Origin: Nocardia flavorosea NBRC 108225
GTDB taxonomy: Bacteria; Actinomycetota; Actinomycetes; Mycobacteriales; Mycobacteriaceae
DNA: 64,000 nt
Reading direction: 5' to 3'
NCBI RefSeq assembly: GCF_001613385.1
Contig: NZ_BDCG01000018.1
Location: 1 to 64,000 of the forward strand
Every line of letters starts with the position of its first letter. Position 1 is the stretch's first letter. A program made the translations under genes and the position numbers. The notes under the pieces are model-generated. The model ran no database searches. It worked only from the letters and a program-made list of their open reading frames with translations, and was not told the DNA's origin. Positions 41,006 through 49,618 of the stretch are shown here, piece after piece.

Positions 41006-42211
41006 GTGAAGATCCGATATATAGCCATCATGCTCACCGCCGCGCTGAGTATCAGCGCCTGCACCATGGCGTCGTCGGCCACCTCCGGGCCCGTGGACGC
41101 GTTGGACACCGGGCGTTTGCGCGCCGCGCTGGCAGCGATCGAGCGCGCGGGGATACCGGGAGTTTTCGCGGAGGTGCGCGCCGGCGATCAGGTGTGGAGC
41201 CAGGCCGCCGGGGTCGCCGACCTGGCCACCGGTAGCCCCGTCACCCCGGATATGCGGCACCGCATAGGCAGCGTCACCAAAACCTTCACCGCGGTGGCGG
41301 TCATACAGCAGGTCGAGGCAGGCCGAATCGACCTCGACGCGCCGATCGGCGACTATCTGCCGGATGTGGTGCCGGGGGAGCGCGGCCGCAAGATCACGGT
41401 GCGGATGCTGCTCAACCACACCAGCGGGCTGCCCGACTATCTGCCGTACGCGTTTCCTTCGCTTGCGGGATTGTTCACCGGCGGTGAGATTTCGGCGCAA
41501 AGCCTCGACGACAACCGGTTCCGGAAGTGGGATACGGCGGAGTTGATCGCTCTGGGCGTGAACGCGCCCGCCGGTGCGCCGGGCGCGCTCCCGGGCGTGT
41601 ACTCCAACACCGCCTACCGCATCCTGGGCGAATTGGTGCGGCACACGACCGGTACGCCGTTCGAGCAGTACGTCACCGAACAGGTCATCGCACGGGTAGG
41701 GCTCGAGCATACGTACTTCCCCGACCGGCCCGAACTCGCGGAACCGCACTCGCGGATGTACGAGGCGCTGTACGGCATCGTCGACCCCCCGCGGGACTAC
41801 AGCATCTACGACAACTCCTGGCTCGGCCCCGGCGCCGGTCTGGTCTCGACCATGGCCGATGTGAACACCTTCTACCGCACGCTGTTCGGCGGTGCGATCG
41901 TGGGCCCGGAGGCGCTGGAGCAGATGCGGCAGACGGTTCCGGTGATTGCACTGGACGGGCAGCAGATCGAGTACGGGCTCGGCTTGCACAAGGTGCAACT
42001 GCCGGGATGCGGCACACTGTGGGGCCACGACGGTTCGGTTTTCGGTGCCTCGATGATGTCGCTGCACTCGGCCGACGGGCAGCGCCAGATGTCGGTCGCG
42101 GTGAACCTGGTGCGTGCCAACCGGCCGGACGCCACGGGGAAACCGCAGCCGCATCCGGCCGACGCCGCGCTCGCGGAGTTCTACCGGGCCGCACTGTGCC
42201 CGGCGGCGTAG
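41006..42211 (+). CDS. Beta-lactamase-fold serine hydrolase (D-Ala-D-Ala carboxypeptidase-like) lipoprotein
   Basis: A 401-residue class C-like serine hydrolase. The signal sequence ends in the lipobox SISACTM, so it is probably lipid-anchored. Active-site motifs are intact: S-x-x-K in RIGSVTKTFTAV, Y-x-N in VYSNTAYRILGEL, and the third motif GHDGSVFG. LLNHTSGLPDY is typical of the family. Likely acts on peptidoglycan-like or ester substrates; beta-lactam hydrolysis is possible but not implied. It follows a 140-base gap after the M28 gene. Confidence 0.85.
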   Translation: MKIRYIAIMLTAALSISACTMASSATSGPVDALDTGRLRAALAAIERAGIPGVFAEVRAGDQVWSQAAGVADLATGSPVTPDMRHRIGSVTKTFTAVAVIQQVEAGRIDLDAPIGDYLPDVVPGERGRKITVRMLLNHTSGLPDYLPYAFPSLAGLFTGGEISAQSLDDNRFRKWDTAELIALGVNAPAGAPGALPGVYSNTAYRILGELVRHTTGTPFEQYVTEQVIARVGLEHTYFPDRPELAEPHSRMYEALYGIVDPPRDYSIYDNSWLGPGAGLVSTMADVNTFYRTLFGGAIVGPEALEQMRQTVPVIALDGQQIEYGLGLHKVQLPGCGTLWGHDGSVFGASMMSLHSADGQRQMSVAVNLVRANRPDATGKPQPHPADAALAEFYRAALCPAA

Positions 42212-42279
42212 CGCGCGCCGACCAGGCCGGCGTGGCTACGGCTCGGAGAGCGACGCGGGCCGCCCGGGCACAGGCGCTT

Positions 42280-42663
42280 TCAGTGTCCGTCGGAGCGCCC
42301 CCGGATCCCGTCCAGGAGGTATCCGGTGCGGCGATCGTAGTCGTCTCGGAGAGGCCGCGTGCCGTGCTCGAGAGCGAGGGCGGTGTCGACGACGAGCGCG
42401 TGGAGGGCGCCGGCCGTGAACCCCGGCCGCAACGCACCGGAGCTCCGCGCCGCTGCGATGAGCTCGTCGTTGGCCTCGCTTCCGGCTCGGCAGATCTCCA
42501 TGAGCTGCTGCGAGTGCGGATAGGTCTGCAACAGGACGTCGTTGAAGGCGGGTCGGCGGTACTGAAGGTCACGGATCGCAGTGAGGTAGTACGTGATCCG
42601 CTCGCCGACGTCGTCGAGGGTCCGGGCGCGGTCGATGACGGCGAACAGCTCACCGGCCGGCGC
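42280..42663 (-). pseudogene. TetR regulator lacking its DNA-binding domain
   Basis: The open frame without an upstream start codon encodes a TetR ligand domain only: ITYYLTAIRDLQYRRPAFND, LLQTYPHSQQLMEICRAG, and a C-terminal ALHALVVDTALALEHGTRPL. The helix-turn-helix half is missing. At about 42663 the sequence switches into an oxidoreductase fragment on the other strand, showing that a deletion removed the divergent 5' halves of both genes. Confidence 0.65.
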
Positions 42664-42992
42664 CCGGCGGATCGTCCGTCCTCGCCGGCGACCGCGCCTT
42701 CGATGGTCCTGTCGCCCTGACCGCGCCCACCGCCGTTACCTTCGACGATCTCACCGAGATCGCCTCGGGTCTCACCGGTCGCACCATCGGGCACATCGTC
42801 CTGGACGACGAACGGTGGATCGCCGACCACATCGCGACCGGTGTGCCGGAGCGGATGACCAGACTCATGCTCACCTGGTATCGGGCAGCTCGCGCGGGCT
42901 ACTTCGCCCACACCGGCCCGCTGCTGGCCGAACTCCTCGGCCGCGCACCCCGCACCGCCGCGGACCGGCTCGCGGCACCCATCACGGCCTGA
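42664..42992 (+). pseudogene. C-terminal fragment of an NmrA-like NAD(P)-binding oxidoreductase
   Basis: Starting without a start codon, the frame reads FDGPVALTAPTAVTFDDLTE, IASGLTGRTIGHIVLDDERW, then RMTRLMLTWYRAARAGYFAH and ends RLAAPITA. These are the C-terminal features of NmrA/azoreductase-like proteins (LTGP-x-A, F-dyla, TGR-I). The N-terminal cofactor domain is absent. It is the mirror-image partner of the truncated TetR gene at 42280-42663. Confidence 0.65.
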
Positions 42993-43129
42993 AGCCGAGA
43001 ATGCCCGGGAAGTACGGCAATTGGAAGGGGGTCACGACCGTCTTCGACTGTGGGCCATCGCCGGCCTCTGGCTGCGAGTGTCCACCGATTCAGCTTCCGT
43101 CGGCCCACTGGATGATCCGAACGGACGGT

Positions 43130-44338
43130 CTAGTTGTTCGCGCGCCGGATCGAGCGCTGGACCAGGCCGCGGATACCCGGTAGCCCGATCGCGCGCAGCA
43201 AGAGCTCACCGGCCCAGACCTGGGCACGAGTCGACGGCGCGAACCTACCTATTCCTTTGCGTGCCAGCGCTTGCCGTTTACCGACTTCCGGTCGCAACGA
43301 CGACTCCCAGGCGGCGAGCGCACCGGGGATATCTGCGCCGTGCTCGCCGAGGGCCGAGCCGAGGCGGTCGGCGCCGTCGAGGGCGAGGGCCGCGCCGTAG
43401 CCGGCGAAAACGGTCACGCACCAGGCGGCGTCGCCCAGCAGGACGATGCGGCCGTCGCTCCAGCGGTCCATGACCACCTGGCCGACGGAATCGAAATAGG
43501 CGCCGGCCGGGTCGGTCTCGAGCCGGTGCAGCGCTTCGGTGACGCCGCCGCCGAGATCTCCGAACGACCGGGTGAGCGCGGCGGCGGGGCCCTGATCGAG
43601 TTCGGCTCGGGTATCGGCGCAGCGATAGGTGAAGAACGTCGAGGAACGCTGGGGGCCGAGGTTCATCACCGCGGCGGTGCGGCCTGGGCCGATGAATGTG
43701 GTTCCGGCCCCTTCCGGTACATGCGCGGGGACCGTTTCGAGTGGGAAGGCGCCCACCATATGGCCCAGGTCCACCAGGTATTCCGTTTCGGGGCCGAACG
43801 CCAGTTCGCGGATCCGGGAGTGCACGCCGTCGGCGCCGATGAGCAGATCGGCCCGGATACGGCTGCCGTCGCCGAGAGTGGCGTCGATCTCGTCCGCGTT
43901 CTGGGTCACCGCGTGCACGGTGGCGCCGAACCGGATATCGGCGTGTCCGGCCACCGCGTCGTACAGCGCCGATTCCAGGTCTCCGCGGAAGACGCCGAGT
44001 GCGCGGGTTCCGACGGCGGCCTCGGCGACGGCGGCCGGTAACCGGAACTTCTCGCGACCGTCGGCGTGGACCATGATCGAGGTGAAGTAGCCGATATCGT
44101 GCGGCGCCAGGGCCGGTATCAGCCCGAGTCGCTCGGCCGCGTCGTATCCGGGGCCGTGCAGGTTCACCAGGTACCCGCTGCTGCGCCGGCCCGGTGCGCG
44201 CTCGACCACCACGACCTCCCAGCCTTGCGGGTGCAACCGCAAGGCCGCGGCGAGTCCGGCGATACCGGCGCCCACCACGAGGGCCCGCTTTTTCTTCGTA
44301 TCCGCCGCATCCGGTGCTTGGATGGCTGCCACTACCAC
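43130..44338 (-). CDS. FAD-dependent monooxygenase (aromatic hydroxylase type)
   Basis: A 402-residue flavoprotein: FAD loop VVGAGIAGLAAALRLHPQG (about residues 21-39), the conserved RGDLESALYDAV, DG motif LIGADGVHSRIRELAFG (about residue 168), and GRIVLLGDAAWCVTVFAGYG (about residue 300), as in PHBH-like class A monooxygenases such as tetracycline- and rifampicin-modifying enzymes. NAD(P)H would reduce FAD for hydroxylation of an aromatic or polyketide-like substrate. Palindromic operators lie upstream at 44382-44425. Confidence 0.85.
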   Translation of the reverse strand: MVVAAIQAPDAADTKKKRALVVGAGIAGLAAALRLHPQGWEVVVVERAPGRRSSGYLVNLHGPGYDAAERLGLIPALAPHDIGYFTSIMVHADGREKFRLPAAVAEAAVGTRALGVFRGDLESALYDAVAGHADIRFGATVHAVTQNADEIDATLGDGSRIRADLLIGADGVHSRIRELAFGPETEYLVDLGHMVGAFPLETVPAHVPEGAGTTFIGPGRTAAVMNLGPQRSSTFFTYRCADTRAELDQGPAAALTRSFGDLGGGVTEALHRLETDPAGAYFDSVGQVVMDRWSDGRIVLLGDAAWCVTVFAGYGAALALDGADRLGSALGEHGADIPGALAAWESSLRPEVGKRQALARKGIGRFAPSTRAQVWAGELLLRAIGLPGIRGLVQRSIRRANN

Positions 44339-44716
44339 TCCCGTATCGGTTCTCCGCCGGTGCCGATTACGCCGGTCGCCGTCAACCTTAGGTTGACGAT
44401 CTGCTGTTCGTCAACCCAAGGTTGACGAGCGGCGGGGTTTCTCGCTCTATGGTTGCCGCAAGTCCGGGCTGGGAGCGGGGCGAAACCGGCGCCGCGGTGG
44501 GCGGCCTACCGGCTTCCGTGAGTAGTGCCGAAAACAAGGGGTGTGGTGCTGCTCGGAAAGAGCCGGGGCGGCTGTCCGACGCCGAGGTGGTGCCGCGTGT
44601 GCAGGCACCTGCGCAAGCTGGTGTCGTAGCTGTCGGCGAGAGAGGCCGGGCTCGATGTGCACGGCCGGGGATCGATGACCGTCTCGTTGTGCGCCGTGCT
44701 GATGTACCTGTTGAAA
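44339..44716. other. Intergenic region upstream of the FAD monooxygenase
   Basis: Apart from the two palindromes at 44382-44425, no gene is supported. Short open frames on both strands lack recognisable domains or ribosome sites. A regulator gene that should match the palindromes is not visible here. Confidence 0.4.
44382..44425. promoter_or_regulatory. Paired 15-base palindromic operators of the FAD monooxygenase
   Basis: TCAACCTTAGGTTGA (44382-44396) and TCAACCCAAGGTTGA (44411-44425) are near-identical inverted repeats with centres 29 bases apart, 44-87 bases upstream of the monooxygenase start. The TCAACC/GGTTGA arms are typical of TetR-family operators. No regulator gene is adjacent. Confidence 0.6.
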
Positions 44717-44758
44717 AGCCCTGTGGGGGCCGCCGAATTCGGCGGCCCCCACAGGGCT
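44717..44758 (-). terminator. Rho-independent terminator of ahpCD
   Basis: A perfect 42-base palindrome (arms AGCCCTGTGGGGGCCGCCGAA and its complement, folding around GAATTC) is followed on the minus strand by TTTTC. It lies 31 bases after the ahpD stop and is the probable end of the ahpC-ahpD transcript. Confidence 0.8.
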
Positions 44759-44788
44759 GAGGCACGAAATCGCTGTGAGAGCGGCAGA

Positions 44789-45328
44789 TCAGACGGTGGC
44801 GCCGGCCAGCGCCTCGCTCGCCTCCACGGCCTGGCCCACGCCGGCCACGATGGCCGCCGCCCGCAGGGCCTCGAAGATCACCTCGCGCGAGACACCGGCC
44901 TCGCGCAGGGTGTGCTCGTGGGCTTCCAGGCAGTGCTGGCAGCCGTTGATCGAGGACACCGCGAACGACCAGAGTTCGAAATCGTTCTTGTCCACGCCGG
45001 GCGAACCGATGATCTGCATCCGTAGCCCGGCCCGCAGATCGTCGTACTTCCCGTCCAGGAAGCCCTTGCCTCGGTAGAACACATTGTTCATACCCATGAT
45101 CGAGGCGGCACCCAAAGCGGCGTTGTAGGCCTCCGCGGACAGGGTGTCGGCCGCTTCCTCCGCGATCTCGCGCAGCGTGGTGGCCGAACGGGTGGCGGCC
45201 GCGGTGGCGAGCAGGGTGCCCCACAGCTGCTGCTCGTTGAGCACGGTGGTACGCGCAAGCGAGGACAGGTTGAGCTTCAGATCCTTGGCGTACTCGGGCA
45301 GCGAGTTCTTCAGAGTGTCGACGCTCAC
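44789..45328 (-). CDS. ahpD: Alkyl hydroperoxide reductase subunit D
   Basis: A 179-residue protein from GTG 45328. The catalytic array is complete: Glu118 (FELWSF), Cys130 and Cys133 in NGCQHCLEAHE, and His137, at the same residue numbers as the mycobacterial enzyme. AhpD reduces AhpC disulfide using electrons from lipoylated SucB and lipoamide dehydrogenase. It follows ahpC by 16 bases and ends at a strong terminator. In this window a sucB fragment and lipA/lipB lie about 16-19 kb away, the same electron pathway. Confidence 0.95.
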   Translation of the reverse strand: MSVDTLKNSLPEYAKDLKLNLSSLARTTVLNEQQLWGTLLATAAATRSATTLREIAEEAADTLSAEAYNAALGAASIMGMNNVFYRGKGFLDGKYDDLRAGLRMQIIGSPGVDKNDFELWSFAVSSINGCQHCLEAHEHTLREAGVSREVIFEALRAAAIVAGVGQAVEASEALAGATV

Positions 45329-45344
45329 TGTGTTACCTCGTCTC

Positions 45345-45932
45345 TCAGACGCTCGCCGACAGCAGTTCGCCGGCGTCGATGGTGGGATCGCCCTTCTTCC
45401 AGTTGCAGGCGCACAGTTCGTCGGACTGCAGCGCGTCCAGCACCCGCAGCACCTCGTCGACATTGCGGCCCACGGAACCGGCGGTCACCGACACGAACTG
45501 GATCTCGTTGTTCGGGTCGACGATGAAGGTGGCGCGGTCGGCCACACCGTCGGCGTTGAGCACACCGGTCGCGGCGGCGAGTTCACGCTTGAGGTCCGAC
45601 AGCATCGGGAACGGCAGGGTCTTCAGGTCCTCGTGCTGGGCCCGCCACTGGAAATGCACGAACTCGTTGTCCACCGAGGCGCCGAGCACCTGGGCGTCGC
45701 GATCGGCGAACTCGTCGTTCAGCTTGCCGAAGGCGGCGATCTCGGTGGGGCAGACGAAGGTGAAATCCTTCGGCCAGAAGAAGACGATCCGCCACTTGCC
45801 GGCGTAGTCGGCGCTGGTGACCCGGGTGAAATAGTCGTCGGGCTGCTGCGCGTTGACCTTCGACAGGTCACCGCCGATCACCGCGGTGAGGTCGTAGGCG
45901 GGGAACTGGTCGCCGATGGTCAACAGGGGCAT
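45345..45932 (-). CDS. ahpC: Alkyl hydroperoxide reductase C (2-Cys peroxiredoxin)
   Basis: A 195-residue peroxiredoxin from ATG 45932. The peroxidatic Cys61 lies in DFTFVCPTEIAAF and the resolving cysteines are Cys174 and Cys176 in ELCACNWKKGD, the exact mycobacterial arrangement. It reduces hydrogen peroxide, alkyl peroxides and peroxynitrite in the cytoplasm. It is the first gene of ahpC-ahpD and is divergent from oxyR, whose product is its expected regulator. Confidence 0.97.
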   Translation of the reverse strand: MPLLTIGDQFPAYDLTAVIGGDLSKVNAQQPDDYFTRVTSADYAGKWRIVFFWPKDFTFVCPTEIAAFGKLNDEFADRDAQVLGASVDNEFVHFQWRAQHEDLKTLPFPMLSDLKRELAAATGVLNADGVADRATFIVDPNNEIQFVSVTAGSVGRNVDEVLRVLDALQSDELCACNWKKGDPTIDAGELLSASV

Positions 45933-46028
45933 TGTCGAACTCCTTGTCGTATCGAGTGGCCGGGCGGATCTCGCCGGCGGGTGAGCATTCTGTGTCGATC
46001 TTGCCAATGAACCCGCAAAAGGCAAAAG

Positions 46029-46052
46029 TGATAGGTCGCACTACACTGATAG
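46029..46052. promoter_or_regulatory. oxyR-ahpC control region repeat
   Basis: A direct repeat TGATAG (46029-46034 and 46047-46052) with a 12-base spacer lies immediately upstream of the oxyR start and about 100 bases upstream of ahpC. Repeats of this type (A/T-rich TATC/GATA) are typical of OxyR contact sites in actinobacteria. Confidence 0.45.
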
Positions 46053-46054
46053 GA

Positions 46055-46963
46055 ATGCCCGATCAGTCTTATCAGCCAACCCTGTCGCAGCTGCGTGCCT
46101 TCGTCGCCGTCGCCGAACATCGGCATTTCGGTGCGGCCGCCACGAGCCTCGATGTGAGCCAACCCACGCTTTCGCAGGCGCTGGCCGCGCTGGAAAACGG
46201 TCTCGGATTGCAGCTGATCGAGCGCAGTACCCGCCGGGTCCTGGTGACCGAGGCCGGCCGGCGGCTGCTCCCGCAGGCCATCGCCACACTGGATGCCGCC
46301 GACCGATTCCTGTCCGCCGCGAACGGCGATACGCTCGGCGGTGTCCTGCGGATGGGCATCATTCCGACGGTCGCACCGTATCTTCTGCCCGCATTGCTGC
46401 CGACCCTGCGTCGCCGCCTGCCTGCGCTGACACCACGGATCGTCGAGGACAGAACGGCGCGCCTCCTCGACGAGCTGCGCACCGGCAGTCTGGACGTCGC
46501 GGTGCTCGCCCTCCCCGCCGATGTCCCCGGCGTGGTGGAGATACCGCTGTACACGGAGGACTTCGTCGTGGTGGTGCCGGCGGGTCACGAGCTGGCGGGT
46601 CGCACCGATCTCGCCCCGGCGGCGCTGGACGCCCTGCCGATCCTGCTCCTCGACGAGGGCCACTGCCTACGCGCCCAGACCCTGGAACTGTGCCGTTCTG
46701 CGGAGATCCGCCCGGGTGCGGCGGGGGATACCCGGGCGGCATCGCTGTCGACGGTGGTGCAATGCGTGGCGGGCGGGCTCGGGGTGACCCTGATCCCGGA
46801 GATGGCGGTAGCGGCCGAAACCGGCCGCGGCGCCCTGGATATCGTGCGGTTCGCGGCGCCCGCCCCCGGTCGCACACTCGGCTTGGTGTACCGCGCGTCC
46901 ACCGCCCGCGCCGACGATTACGCCTACCTTGCCGAAGTCATTCGCACTCAGCAGCCGATCTGA
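46055..46963 (+). CDS. oxyR: OxyR, LysR-family peroxide sensor
   Basis: A 302-residue LysR protein (ATG 46055). The helix-turn-helix is at the N-terminus (LSQLRAFVAVAEHRHFGAAA, DVSQPTLSQALAALENGLG). In the effector domain DEGHCLRAQTLELC provides two cysteines separated by eight residues, the spacing of the peroxide-sensing disulfide of OxyR. Unlike in Mycobacterium tuberculosis the gene is intact. It is divergent from ahpC-ahpD, which it presumably activates on oxidation. Confidence 0.92.
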   Translation: MPDQSYQPTLSQLRAFVAVAEHRHFGAAATSLDVSQPTLSQALAALENGLGLQLIERSTRRVLVTEAGRRLLPQAIATLDAADRFLSAANGDTLGGVLRMGIIPTVAPYLLPALLPTLRRRLPALTPRIVEDRTARLLDELRTGSLDVAVLALPADVPGVVEIPLYTEDFVVVVPAGHELAGRTDLAPAALDALPILLLDEGHCLRAQTLELCRSAEIRPGAAGDTRAASLSTVVQCVAGGLGVTLIPEMAVAAETGRGALDIVRFAAPAPGRTLGLVYRASTARADDYAYLAEVIRTQQPI

Positions 46964-47372
46964 AAACGACCGGCGACGCCCGGGCAGGGAGCTGGGCCGC
47001 GGACGGTCCGATGGCCCGCGAGTCCGGTGCCCGGAGCGGTCTTCGTGTCCGCGCCCGTATGACCGGTTGTCCACCGAAGCTGGTGGCGGCGAGCTCGTTT
47101 CCGCTCGCCGGGGATATTTCCGATCGTTGTCCCGGCCGCTTGTGGATGGGGGCTCATCGGCGGGACTGTGGTGATGTTCGACTCCGCCGGGCCTGTTCCG
47201 CAGCGGGCGCGGTGGTCGATATCGACGCCGACCGACCCTGCGGCGAATCCTGCGGGGTGGGACGCGCGGCTGTGGGTCTGCCGATGCCCCGGCCCGCAAC
47301 CCCGAGCGGGGTTGCGGGCCGGGCGGTGATCCGGGCGGCGAAAACGGATCACAGGTGGTGGCGACGCCTCGC
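46964..47372. other. Intergenic region between oxyR and MFS gene
   Basis: About 400 bases with no supportable gene apart from the hairpin at 47288-47323. Short open frames present are out-of-frame GC-rich readings without a domain or ribosome site. Confidence 0.4.
47288..47323. terminator. Strong hairpin between convergent oxyR and MFS genes
   Basis: CCCGGCCCGCAACCCC (47288-47303) and its complement (47308-47323) form a perfect 16-base-pair stem with a GAGC loop, 49 bases after the MFS stop. There is no clear U tract, as is common for actinobacterial terminators. It may work in both directions. Confidence 0.6.
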
Positions 47373-48818
47373 TCAGGCGAGTGCGGCGGCCACTGGCTTA
47401 CGGTTCAGAACTGCCGCGATCGACGCCACCAGGCCGGCCACGGCGACCGCGGTGACCAGGTACAGGCCGGGCCGGTACCCGGCGATACCGTTGCCGGTGG
47501 CACCGCTGATCAGACCGGTCGCGATGGCCAGTACCACCGCGCCGCCGATCTGGAACGAGGTCTGTACCAGGCCGGAGGCCAGGCCCTGTTCGTGGTCGGC
47601 GATACCTTCGGTGGCCTGCACCATCACGGCCGAGAAACCCAGTGCGAAACCGAGTCCCAGCAGCAGGAACGCGGGCAGGTAGTCGAGGGCGTAGACCGGC
47701 TCGGGGTTACCGCCGCGGGTCAGGAACCAGGCATAGCCGGCCACGAAGGAGGAGAGTGCGGCCAGGATCATCGGGGTGGTGCCGAAGCGGTCGATGAGCT
47801 TGCCCGCGAGCGGCGAGAGAACGGCCACGATGATGCCGGTCGGAGCCATGGCGAGTGCCATCTGCAGCGGTTCCCAGTGCAGTGTGTTCTGCAGGTACAG
47901 CGAGACGATGGTCTGGAAGCTGAGGTAGGAGCCGAAGATCGCCAGGGCGGCCAGGTTCGCGCGCACGATCGACTTCACCTTGAAGATGCTCAGGCGCACC
48001 AGTGGGTGACCGACGCGGTTCTCGACCACGAAGAAGCTGCCCAGCAGGCCGACCGCCAGGACGGTGGTCGCGATGACAGTGGCGGTGAAACCGGTCTCCG
48101 GGGCCGTGACGATGGTGTAGATCGCGGCGAGCGTGCCACCGGTGAGTAGTGCGGCGCCGGCGAAATCGATCCGGCCCTCTTCCTTTTCGGTATTGCGCGG
48201 CACCACGAGGTAGGCGGCGAGCACGACTCCCGCGACCACGACGACGGGCAGATAGAAGGTCAGCCGCCAGTCGATACCGGTGAGCAGACCGGAGACGATG
48301 AGTCCGGAGGCGTATCCGGTGGCGCCGAAGATCGCGAAGATCGACAGTGCGCGGTTGCGGTCGGGGCCTTCCTTGAACGTGGTGGTGATGATCGACAGCG
48401 CGGCCGGGGCGGTGAACGCGGCGGCGACACCCTTGACGATCCGGGTGGCGATCAGTAGCCAGCCTTCGTCCACGAGCCCGCCCACCAGTGAGGCGATACC
48501 GAAGACGACCAGGGCGGTCAGGAAGACCTGCCGGCGGCCGAGGAGATCGGCGGCGCGACCGCCGAGGAGCAGTAGGCCGCCGTAACCCAGGATGTAGCCG
48601 TTCACGATCCACTGCAGTGCGGAGGTGTCGAGGCCCAGTTCCTGGCCGATGGAGGGGAGCGCCACGCCGACCATGGAGACGTCGAGGGCATCGAGGAACA
48701 TGGCGAGGCCGGCGACCAGCAGGATCGCCCACAGATGGGGGCTCCAGCGGCCGGGGGTGGACGCGGGGGATGTCTCTGCCGGGGTGAGGTTCTGCGGCGA
48801 GGTTGCAGTCAGGGTCAC
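47373..48818 (-). CDS. MFS drug efflux transporter (EmrB/QacA-like, DHA2)
   Basis: A 481-residue polytopic protein from GTG 48818; the longer frame upstream crosses the promoter. It carries the DHA2 signature FLDALDVSMVGVALPSIGQE in helix 1 and GGRAADLLGRRQVF in loop 2-3, with about 14 hydrophobic helices. It is divergent from a MarR regulator, an arrangement typical of inducible multidrug exporters. Confidence 0.88.
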   Translation of the reverse strand: MTLTATSPQNLTPAETSPASTPGRWSPHLWAILLVAGLAMFLDALDVSMVGVALPSIGQELGLDTSALQWIVNGYILGYGGLLLLGGRAADLLGRRQVFLTALVVFGIASLVGGLVDEGWLLIATRIVKGVAAAFTAPAALSIITTTFKEGPDRNRALSIFAIFGATGYASGLIVSGLLTGIDWRLTFYLPVVVVAGVVLAAYLVVPRNTEKEEGRIDFAGAALLTGGTLAAIYTIVTAPETGFTATVIATTVLAVGLLGSFFVVENRVGHPLVRLSIFKVKSIVRANLAALAIFGSYLSFQTIVSLYLQNTLHWEPLQMALAMAPTGIIVAVLSPLAGKLIDRFGTTPMILAALSSFVAGYAWFLTRGGNPEPVYALDYLPAFLLLGLGFALGFSAVMVQATEGIADHEQGLASGLVQTSFQIGGAVVLAIATGLISGATGNGIAGYRPGLYLVTAVAVAGLVASIAAVLNRKPVAAALA

Positions 48819-48825
48819 GACGGCA

Positions 48826-48879
48826 AACTTAGATGCGAGGACATTAAATGTCAACGCATGTAATGTTGGAGCATATAAT
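48826..48879. promoter_or_regulatory. Divergent MFS/marR promoters with palindrome
   Basis: Minus strand: TTGACA (48854-48849) and TAAGTT (48831-48826) with a 17-base spacer give a strong promoter that starts at or near the MFS GTG. Plus strand: a perfect TATAAT (48874-48879) precedes marR. The palindrome ACATT-A-AATGT (48841-48851) overlaps the minus-strand -35, and similar CAT-GTAATG and CATATAATG elements follow, making good MarR sites. Confidence 0.6.
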
Positions 48880-48903
48880 GACTTGACATGATAATCTCGG
48901 GTC

Positions 48904-49293
48904 ATGTACCACGACACCGACAAAGATGTCTGCGCGAAGTGGTCCGAGACGCTCCGCCTCTACCACGGCACGTCCTGCGAGCTGGAGAACGCGCTACAGG
49001 CACGGCATCAGCTCGGGCTCAGCGAGTTCGAACTCCTGCAGGTCCTCGGCGGACGCTGCGGCGCGGAGAAGACCGAAAAGGTCAAGATGAAGGACATCGA
49101 AGCGGAGATGTACCTCAGCCAGAGCGCCCTCTCGCGGACCGTGACGCGGCTCGAGAAGGCAGGCCTGCTGGAACGCGCGGCCTGTGATTTCGACCGGCGC
49201 GCCAACTTCCTGAAACTCACCCCGGCGGGCCGGACGCGGCTCGACGACGCCAAGCCGACTCATCTGGAAGTGCTGCGTAAACACCTGGGCTGA
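48904..49293 (+). CDS. MarR-family regulator
   Basis: A 129-residue protein with a winged helix: LGLSEFELLQVLGGR, then MKDIEAEMYLSQSALSRTV as recognition region and LLERAACDFDRRANFLKLT as wing. Two cysteines near the N-terminus (DVCAKW, TSCELE) could make it redox-responsive, but this is speculative. It is divergent from the MFS exporter and probably represses it at the palindromes between them. Confidence 0.85.
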   Translation: MYHDTDKDVCAKWSETLRLYHGTSCELENALQARHQLGLSEFELLQVLGGRCGAEKTEKVKMKDIEAEMYLSQSALSRTVTRLEKAGLLERAACDFDRRANFLKLTPAGRTRLDDAKPTHLEVLRKHLG

Positions 49294-49618
49294 CGGTGCC
49301 GGAGCCGGGCCCGGCAGCGCCGGATCCGGCGAACACCGGCCGAATGCCGGTGCCGACGACACCATCCACCACGGTGGGCGCGAAACTCCGAGTTCGACCC
49401 GACACGATGCCGGAGGTGGGGCGGTGCGCCGCAATGGAAGCACGGCTACGGCACCAACCGCAATTGCGAACGCAACACGTGGCGGCCCCGTCGGATACGG
49501 TGCCCCGATCCGACATCGCGCTGTGCGCCACCGGACGCCGCGGCCGACCGGGGTGCCCGGCCGCCGTACCGTGTGGTGACGGTGTCTACCGCCGAGTCCG
49601 AGCCGAGGAGGAAATCCG
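49294..49618. other. Intergenic region
   Basis: About 325 bases between marR and the methyltransferase gene. No gene, repeat or clear terminator is supported; GAGGAG at the end is the ribosome site of the next gene. Confidence 0.4.

Noticed and set aside
39180..42154. Long minus-strand open frames opposite the M28 peptidase and serine hydrolase genes
   Set aside because: His/Arg/Gln-rich antisense translation; the plus-strand products have complete catalytic motifs.
44717..44758. 42-base perfect palindrome as an insertion-sequence end or operator
   Set aside because: Its position just after ahpD, the strong GC stem and the following T run on the minus strand make a transcription terminator the simpler reading.
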